64,000 nt of DNA from Thauera sp. (lineage in GTDB: Bacteria; Pseudomonadota; Gammaproteobacteria; Burkholderiales; Rhodocyclaceae). The notes beneath the pieces were generated by a model. The model was not told the DNA's origin. It did no database searches and saw only the letters and a program-made list of their open reading frames with translations. Where the stretch lies: contig JAFLDS010000014.1 in the NCBI GenBank assembly GCA_017302295.1, positions 1-64,000 of the forward strand, read 5' to 3'. Both the position numbers and the translations under genes were made by a program. This document shows, in pieces, positions 58,729 through 64,000 of the stretch (the first letter of the stretch is position 1; each line of letters begins with the position of its first letter).

Positions 58729-59997
58729 ATGTCCGGATTCGCTGCAACCGCACCAGAGCTCGTCGCCACCGTGATCTTCGCGATCGCGGTGCTGCACACC
58801 TTTTCGACCAAGTTCTTCGCCAAGCTCGCACACGTTCAGCCGCGCCATGCGGGTTTGTGGCATCTGCTGGCGGAAGTCGAAGTGGTGTTCGGCTTCTGGG
58901 CCTTCATCCTGATCATCGCGCTCTTCATCCTTTCCGGGCAACAGGCGGCAGTCGGCTATCTGGATGGGCGCAACTTCACCGAGCCGATGTTCGTGTTCGT
59001 GATCATGGTGATCGCGGCCAGCCGCCCGATTCTGAACACCGTCATCGGCGTGGTGCGCCTGCTCGCCGCGGCCGTGCCGATCCATCGGGCGGTCGCGATG
59101 TTTTTCCTCATCCTTACGGTCGTCCCGCTGCTCGGCTCCTTCATCACCGAGCCCGCTGCGATGACCTTGGCGGCGTTGATGCTGCGTGAGAATTTCTTCC
59201 AGTACCAGCTTTCCAACCGCCTCAAGTACGGCACCCTCGGGCTGCTGTTCGTGAATGTGTCCATCGGCGGCACGATGACCCACTTCGCTGCGCCGCCGGT
59301 GCTGATGGTGGCCGGAAAGTGGGGCTGGGACACCCTCTTCATGTTTTCGCACTTCGGCTGGAAGGCGGCTGCGGCGGTCGTCTTCAATGCGCTGGTGCTG
59401 ACCTGGTTCTTCCGCAAGGAGCTGGCCGAGCGCGGGCATGTGCATGGCGAATCCGGTGCGCTGAAAGTGCCGCCGGTGGTGGCCGGCATCCATCTCCTGT
59501 TTCTGGTCGGCGTGGTCGTGTTCGCGCATCACCCGGCGGTGTTCATGGGGCTTTTCCTGTTCTTCATCGGCTACACGGAAGCGTACAAGGAGCATCAGGA
59601 CCGCCTGATCCTGCGCGAAGGCCTGATGGTCGCCTTCTTCCTCGCCGGGCTGGTGGTGCTCGGCGGCCTGCAGCAGTGGTGGTTGCAGCAGACCCTGGTG
59701 GGGGTCGAACCGACGCTCCTTTATTTCCTGGCCACGGCGCTCACCGCAATCACCGACAACGCAGCGCTCACCTACCTGGGCTCGCTGGTCGAAGGTGTGA
59801 CCCCCGAGTTCAAGTACGCACTGGTTGCGGGCGCGGTGACGGGCGGCGGCCTCACCATCATCGCCAATGCGCCCAATCCGGCCGGCGCGACGATCCTGAA
59901 GTCGAGCTTTCCCGACGAGTCGATCAGCCCGCTCGGTCTTTTCCTTGCCGCGCTGCCACCAACCTGCGTGGCGATCTTCGCCTTCCAGGCTTTGTAG
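58729..59997 (+). CDS. Putative Na+/H+ antiporter family membrane protein
   Basis: Polytopic membrane protein of 422 residues with about 11 helices. Segments such as EVVFGFWAFILIIAL, FITEPAAMTLAALMLRENFF, and ITDNAALTYLGSLVEGVTPE match the putative Na+/H+ antiporter family once listed as DUF1504 (PF07399). Acidic and asparagine residues in the helices (ITDNAAL, ANAPNPAGATIL) suit ion coupling. Transport has not been shown for close relatives as far as I know. The ATG at 58729 is chosen; an in-frame ATG at 58696 would add 11 residues. It stands alone with a strong terminator. Confidence 0.85.
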   Translation: MSGFAATAPELVATVIFAIAVLHTFSTKFFAKLAHVQPRHAGLWHLLAEVEVVFGFWAFILIIALFILSGQQAAVGYLDGRNFTEPMFVFVIMVIAASRPILNTVIGVVRLLAAAVPIHRAVAMFFLILTVVPLLGSFITEPAAMTLAALMLRENFFQYQLSNRLKYGTLGLLFVNVSIGGTMTHFAAPPVLMVAGKWGWDTLFMFSHFGWKAAAAVVFNALVLTWFFRKELAERGHVHGESGALKVPPVVAGIHLLFLVGVVVFAHHPAVFMGLFLFFIGYTEAYKEHQDRLILREGLMVAFFLAGLVVLGGLQQWWLQQTLVGVEPTLLYFLATALTAITDNAALTYLGSLVEGVTPEFKYALVAGAVTGGGLTIIANAPNPAGATILKSSFPDESISPLGLFLAALPPTCVAIFAFQAL

Positions 59998-60031
59998 GCG
60001 ACCCGCGCTTCTTTTCCTTTCACGCATCCCG

Positions 60032-60071
60032 GCGGGGTCGGCAGCGAGGCTGCCGACCCCGCGCTGTTTTT
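60032..60071 (+). terminator. Strong Rho-independent terminator
   Basis: Perfect 14-bp stem (GCGGGGTCGGCAGC with GCTGCCGACCCCGC), loop GAG, then TTTTT after four bases. It insulates the antiporter gene from the contractile injection operon. Confidence 0.9.
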
Positions 60072-60357
60072 GGGGATGCAGTCACCACGTCGCCGGTTCT
60101 GGGGCAGCACTGACCCGCTTGGGCGGGCGCCGACCCAGACGCCCGTTGCTGCGGTTTCGTGAAGGATTTCACGGCCCGGTGCTGCCATTGCGGACTTGGG
60201 TGCCCGTCCCGGCCGGGTAGAAACCGACCCACCCGCGCCGAGGCGGCGGCGGTCTCCTTCGCTGCGCAAGCCGCGCGTGACAAGGCTTTCAGGCGTGTAC
60301 AGGCAACCAGGCCCGGCTCTTGCATCAAGCGGGAATACAGAACCCGGAGCCGGCGCC
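60072..60357 (+). other. Leader region of the contractile injection operon
   Basis: About 286 bases without a supported gene. Open frames pass through (for example GTG at 60159), but none resembles a protein. A short palindrome GTGAA-GGAT-TTCAC lies at 60159-60172. The promoter of the following operon should be here, but no consensus pair was recognised. Confidence 0.4.
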
Positions 60358-60612
60358 ATGTTCGATGGCAACCTCTCGAGGGTGACGCGGGCGATCGAGC
60401 ACTACTTTGCCTGTCATCCGGAAGCCGCAGACAGTGCCGAGGGCATTGCGCGCTGGTGGCTTGCGGACGAGGGCGTGGAGGCGTCGCAGGACGAGGTCGA
60501 GGCAGCCTTGAGCGATCTGGTGCAGCGCGGGCGGGTGACGGCGCGGCGCATGCCCGATGGGCGCCGGATCTATGCCTGGGCGCTGCGCAAGGGTTCGAAC
60601 GGCACGCACTGA
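60358..60612 (+). CDS. Small winged-helix-like protein at the head of the injection-system operon
   Basis: Protein of 84 residues, MFDGNLSRVTRAIEHYFACH followed by ADSAEGIARWWLADEG, EDVEAALSDLVQRG-type and a beta wing VTARRMPDGRRIYAWALRK. This looks like a winged-helix fold, so it could be a regulator of the operon. Longer in-frame starts exist but the conserved-looking part begins at ATG 60358. It lies 23 bases before the DUF4255 gene. Not recognised as a named family. Confidence 0.65.
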   Translation: MFDGNLSRVTRAIEHYFACHPEAADSAEGIARWWLADEGVEASQDEVEAALSDLVQRGRVTARRMPDGRRIYAWALRKGSNGTH

Positions 60613-60635
60613 ACGAAGGGGAGCGGGGCGGGACG

Positions 60636-61223
60636 ATGGCGAATGTATTCGGTGTCCACTCGGTCGGCAGTTCGATAGCGACCTTCCTGCGAAACACCTA
60701 TCCGGCCGAAATCGCCGGCGAGGCCATGCCGGGCTGCGAGTTCAGCCTGATGAGCGCGGGACAGCTTGCTGGCGACGTCGAGGAGGGCAACCGCATCACG
60801 CTGTTCCTGTATCGCATCTCTGTAAACGAGCACAGCCGCCAGAGCGCGCACCTTCGGGCGGGCGATGCCGGAGCGGGTCCGCTCGGGCTGGATCTGCATT
60901 ACCTGATGAGCGCATGGGGCATGACGCCGCATGAGGAACAGGTGGCGCTGACTTGGGCGCTGCGCCAATTGCACCAGTTTCCGGTGCTCGACGCCTCGTC
61001 GCTGTCGCCGGAGGCGGGCTGGGCGGCGGACGAAGTGATCCAGATCGTGCCTTCCGAGCTTTCCACCGAGGATCTGATGCGCATCTGGGACGCCCTGACG
61101 CCGTCCTACCGCCTGTCGGTGTCCTGGGTCGCGCGCCTGGTGCGCATCGACCCCGATGCCGACGCCGCGGAGTTCCGGCGCGTGGTGGCCAGCCGTTTTG
61201 CCTTCGGCGAGGAGGCGCGATGA
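60636..61223 (+). CDS. DUF4255/Pvc16-like tail-cap protein of a contractile injection system
   Basis: Protein of 195 residues with the DUF4255 (Pvc16 N-terminal) domain: SIATFLRNTYPAEIA, ITLFLYRISVNEHSRQ, LGLDLHYLMSAWG, EEQVALTWALRQLHQFPVLD. In Photorhabdus virulence cassettes and Serratia antifeeding prophage, the Pvc16/Afp16 protein caps the tube and sheath. It overlaps the next gene by ATGA and precedes sheath and tube genes, which confirms the context. Confidence 0.87.
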   Translation: MANVFGVHSVGSSIATFLRNTYPAEIAGEAMPGCEFSLMSAGQLAGDVEEGNRITLFLYRISVNEHSRQSAHLRAGDAGAGPLGLDLHYLMSAWGMTPHEEQVALTWALRQLHQFPVLDASSLSPEAGWAADEVIQIVPSELSTEDLMRIWDALTPSYRLSVSWVARLVRIDPDADAAEFRRVVASRFAFGEEAR

Positions 61224-62050
61224 GCGTGAAGGAGCTGCGCGAACTGGAGCGGCTGGAGTGGCGGGTGCTCGGTGCGCTGCGCCCCGTCGATGGCGTGACT
61301 GGCATGCCGCTTCGCAGCGGCGCCGCAACGGTGACGCTCGAAGCCGATGGCGCGCGCATCGTGCGCAACCGCAGCGGTCTGTACGTGATCCACGAATGGC
61401 CGGTCCTGGCGGCCCATGGCGCAAGCTTCGCCGAGCCCCCCGATGCGCCCGCGGTAGGCAGCGAGTCGCTCGAGGTGGTCATCCGCGACCTGTCGGGGCG
61501 CTACCTGCCGCGGCGGGTGACGCTGGCCCTGCCGCGCGATCCGGACCCGGAGGCCGATGCGGCCCAGTCCCTGTTCGTCCCGGTGGATGTGCCGCTGTAT
61601 CCGTCGCCGACCGCCGACCTCGGGACCAACTGGTGCGCGCTGCGCGTCAGCGTTTCGCGCACCGTCGGCGGCAATCCCGGCGGCGATGCTCTGGGTGGTG
61701 CGCTGCTGCGCGTGGTGTCAGCCGGGGCGGTGCTGGCGCGTGGCCTCACCGACTGGCGCGGCGAAGGGCTGGTGCCGGTGGCTGGCGTGCCGGTGACGAC
61801 CTGGTCGGAGGACGCGGATGCGGTGATCGTCAGCACGATCGCCGCGACCGTCGAGGTGGTCTTCGACCCGGCACTCGGCACTCGCACGCCGCAGTCCGAC
61901 GTGGCTGCGGGGCGCAAGCCGGCGCGGCTGCCACTGGCGGATCCGGACGATCTCGAACAACGCCGTGCCACGCTGCCCCGGGCACAGCGCAACGTGAGCC
62001 TCGCTGCGCGGGGCGCCCTGCATCTGAACCTGGGCCTCGACCTGCCATGA
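61220..62050 (+). CDS. Unrecognised beta-rich protein in the injection-system operon
   Basis: Protein of 276 residues, not assigned to a family. The N-terminal part (VLGALRPVDGVTGMPLRSGA, VIHEWPVL, LEVVIRDLSGRYLPRRVTLA) reads like an Ig-like or carboxypeptidase-regulatory beta sandwich. The middle has a region with SLFVPVDVPLYPSP. The end is rich in Arg and Ala. It is translationally coupled to the DUF4255 gene, so it is likely a structural or assembly part of the particle. Confidence 0.7.
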   Translation: MSVKELRELERLEWRVLGALRPVDGVTGMPLRSGAATVTLEADGARIVRNRSGLYVIHEWPVLAAHGASFAEPPDAPAVGSESLEVVIRDLSGRYLPRRVTLALPRDPDPEADAAQSLFVPVDVPLYPSPTADLGTNWCALRVSVSRTVGGNPGGDALGGALLRVVSAGAVLARGLTDWRGEGLVPVAGVPVTTWSEDADAVIVSTIAATVEVVFDPALGTRTPQSDVAAGRKPARLPLADPDDLEQRRATLPRAQRNVSLAARGALHLNLGLDLP

Positions 62051-62127
62051 CACCGGAGTCCATGCGTCGTAGTCCATTTTTCTGGGCGTGAACAAGGCCC
62101 AGCACGCTCGATGAAAGGAGACCCACC

Positions 62128-63885
62128 ATGCCCGAGTACCTCGCACCCGGCGTCTATGTAGAAGAGACCAGCTTCCGCGCCAAATCCATTGAAGGCGTGG
62201 GCACCAGCACGACCGCCTTCGTCGGTCCGACCCGCAAGGGGCCGTTCCGTGCCGATGAGGACGAACAGGAAGTGCCCGAGCTGCTCACCAGCTTCGGCGA
62301 CTTCGAACGCATCTATGGCGGCATCTCGGACCTTGCGCTGAGCGGCACCGACCCGCGCACGAACTACGTTGCGCATGCAGTCCGCGCATTCTTCAACGAG
62401 GGCGGCTCGCGTCTGTATGTGTCGCGGGCGGTGGGCGCCAACGCGGCCACTGCCAGCGTTGACGTCACCGCCGACGGCACGGCGGCGGCCGAGGCGGTGA
62501 GCTTCGTCGCGCGCTTCCCGGGTTCGCTCGGCAACGGCCGCATCATCGCGCGCGAAGTGCTCGCGCCGGTCGCGCTGCCGGCGATGCACAACGCACCCAC
62601 AGGCAGCTTGCTGGTCACCGGCACCGGCGGTGCGACGGCCTATCACCTGAAGGTGGGCAGCGAGTGGCACCCGGCCACCAACCCTGCGGATGCGGCCGAG
62701 TCGGCAGTGACGCTCGCGGGTCTGACGCCGCGCCTCGTCACCCTGCTGGTGGTGGCGGCCGACGCCGACGGCGAGAACCTGAGCTTCGAGGGCATGGGCT
62801 TCGACCGAACGCACCCGGCCTGGGTGGGGCACGTCATGTCGGCCACGCCCGCACGCCGCGCCGAGCATCTGCAGAATCTGTTCGCGATCGCCATCGGCGG
62901 CAACGTCAGCGCGCTCGAACTGCGCAATGCGCTGTTTGCCGGCGCGGCGGCGAACGCCGCGGGCGAACTGGAGCGCAGCTTCACCCTCGCCGACGGCGCC
63001 GATGGCGTGGCACCGACGGCGAGCGCCTATGCGCTGGCGCTCGGTGAGCTGGCAAGCCTGGAGGATGTGTCCATTGTCGCCGCGCCGGGGTCGTCGGCCT
63101 ATTCCGAGGCACAGGCGGTCAACAACCTGCTGATCTCGCATGCCGAGTCACGCCGTGCCTACCGCATCGCGGTGCTCGACCTGCCGCCGGCGCAGATCCC
63201 GGGCCAGGCGCGCACGCTGCGCGGCTTGATCGATTCGCGCTACGCGGCGGTGTACTACCCGTGGGTGGTCGTGCCCAACCCGCTGGCGCGGCCGGGGCGC
63301 GAGGACATTCCGCGCGAATTGGCGTTGCCGCCGTCGGGTTTCGTCACCGGCATCTACGCGCGCAACGACGTCGAGCGCGGCGTGTGGAAGGCGCCGGCCA
63401 ACGAGGTGGTGCGCGGCGCGCTGCGTTTCGAGCTGGACATCAACTTCGCCCAGCAGGAAATGCTCAACCCGATCGGCGTGAACTGCCTGCGCTACCTGTC
63501 GGGGCGCGGTTTCAGGGTGTGGGGCGCGCGCCTTGCCTCCTCCGACCCCGAATGGAAGTACGTCAACGTGAGGCGCTACTTCAACTACCTGGAGTCGTCG
63601 ATCGACCGCGGCACGCAATGGGCGGTGTTCGAACCCAACGGCGAGCGGCTGTGGGCCAACGTGCGGCAGACGATCTCGGACTTCCTCTACAACGAGTGGC
63701 GCAACGGCGCGCTGCTCGGCACCAAGACCGAGGAAGCCTACTTCGTGCGCTGCGACCGCAGCACGATGACCCAGAACGACCTCGACAACGGTCGGCTGGT
63801 GTGCCTGATCGGCGTGGCGGTGATCAAGCCGGCCGAATTCGTCATCTTCCGCATCGGCCAGAAAACCGCCGATGCCAGTGCCTGA
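62128..63885 (+). CDS. Contractile tail sheath protein
   Basis: Sheath subunit of 585 residues. It starts PEYLAPGVYVEETSFRAKSI with TAFVGPTRKGPF, and ends with the conserved sheath C-terminal domain (VNVRRYFNYLESSIDRGTQW, VFEPNGERLWANVRQTISDF, IGVAVIKPAEFVIFRI). This is the phage-tail-sheath type of eCIS and phage tails. The middle region (about 150-330) is less conserved and may decorate the particle surface. A GAAAGGAG ribosome-binding site precedes it. Confidence 0.94.
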   Translation: MPEYLAPGVYVEETSFRAKSIEGVGTSTTAFVGPTRKGPFRADEDEQEVPELLTSFGDFERIYGGISDLALSGTDPRTNYVAHAVRAFFNEGGSRLYVSRAVGANAATASVDVTADGTAAAEAVSFVARFPGSLGNGRIIAREVLAPVALPAMHNAPTGSLLVTGTGGATAYHLKVGSEWHPATNPADAAESAVTLAGLTPRLVTLLVVAADADGENLSFEGMGFDRTHPAWVGHVMSATPARRAEHLQNLFAIAIGGNVSALELRNALFAGAAANAAGELERSFTLADGADGVAPTASAYALALGELASLEDVSIVAAPGSSAYSEAQAVNNLLISHAESRRAYRIAVLDLPPAQIPGQARTLRGLIDSRYAAVYYPWVVVPNPLARPGREDIPRELALPPSGFVTGIYARNDVERGVWKAPANEVVRGALRFELDINFAQQEMLNPIGVNCLRYLSGRGFRVWGARLASSDPEWKYVNVRRYFNYLESSIDRGTQWAVFEPNGERLWANVRQTISDFLYNEWRNGALLGTKTEEAYFVRCDRSTMTQNDLDNGRLVCLIGVAVIKPAEFVIFRIGQKTADASA

Positions 63886-63902
63886 GCGAGGGGGACTGAA
63901 TC

Positions 63903-64000
63903 ATGGCTGAACGCATCACGCCCTATGGCGCCTTCAACTTCGTCGTCAATTTCGATGGCGGCGAGGAATTCGGCGGTTTCTCCGACGTGTCGGGCATCGG
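63903..64000 (+). CDS. Tail tube protein, 3' end outside the window
   Basis: The 32 codons present begin MAERITPYGAFNFVVNFDGG and continue with EEFGGFSDVSGIG. This is the N-terminus of T4 gp19-like tail tube proteins (Pvc1/Afp1 type). The operon clearly continues beyond the window with further tube, spike, baseplate and ATPase genes to be expected. Confidence 0.88.
   Translation, partial: MAERITPYGAFNFVVNFDGGEEFGGFSDVSGI

Noticed and set aside
60159-60635. N-terminal extension of the DUF4255 frame from a GTG at 60159
   Set aside because: It overlaps the winged-helix-like gene and has no similarity; the ATG at 60636 fits the family.

Overview
The window reads as a chromosomal stretch of a high-G+C betaproteobacterium, most likely Rhodocyclales (Thauera/Azoarcus-like). 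This is inferred from codon usage, the single-permease lolC-lolD pair, AcnB, the RlhA, ComEC and MepK/LdtD proteins and general gene content. It was not tested by a database search. The first ~110 bases differ: they are AT-rich, encode a piece of a TRAM domain in clostridial-style codons, and interrupt dnaE2. That looks like an assembly chimera or contig-edge artefact.

Layout. 0.1-2.7 kb: 3'-truncated error-prone polymerase dnaE2 with its own LexA box. 2.9-16.5 kb: housekeeping genes (lolC-lolD, a chemoreceptor, DUF2062, comEC, an alpha/beta hydrolase, DUF599, an rsgA/M48 peptidase pair, orn, a GT39 transferase). 16.6-24.8 kb: rpmE, dusC overlapping a TrmB-like methyltransferase, YecA-type and YkgJ-type metal-binding proteins with a partial YkgJ duplicate, an Ap4A phosphorylase-like enzyme, S4 protein, GST, a TrkA-N potassium channel and YchJ. 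25-28.4 kb: acnB, a VF530-like protein and arfB.

28.5-42.4 kb is an accessory island. It holds a RES/Xre toxin-antitoxin pair, an MgtA-type P-type ATPase, small ORFs, a DUF433/DUF5615 toxin-antitoxin pair, and a tight five-gene operon of DNA-phosphorothioation (Dnd) type. In transcription order the operon is dndC, a 76-aa protein, dndD, a DndE domain fused to a complete FtsK alpha-beta motor, and an 863-aa Dnd-associated methyltransferase that ends in a degenerate M15-peptidase-like domain. A divergent helix-turn-helix gene with inverted and direct repeats in the shared promoter region probably controls it. No DndA, DndB, DndFGH or Pbe partner is present. This operon is the most interesting system in the window.

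42.5-60 kb: thioredoxin, RlhA, VanZ-like protein, a PQQ-type sugar dehydrogenase, an HDOD-GAF protein, dgkA, a divergent mepK/ldtD pair for 3-3 peptidoglycan cross-link turnover, a glycosyltransferase with an overlapping metallophosphoesterase, a penicillin-acylase family enzyme, a class V aminotransferase, purT and a putative Na+/H+ antiporter. 60.3 kb to the end: the start of an extracellular contractile injection system (small winged-helix-like protein, DUF4255/Pvc16-like cap, an unrecognised beta-rich protein, sheath, and the first codons of the tube protein). I saw no tRNA, rRNA, CRISPR array or insertion sequence.
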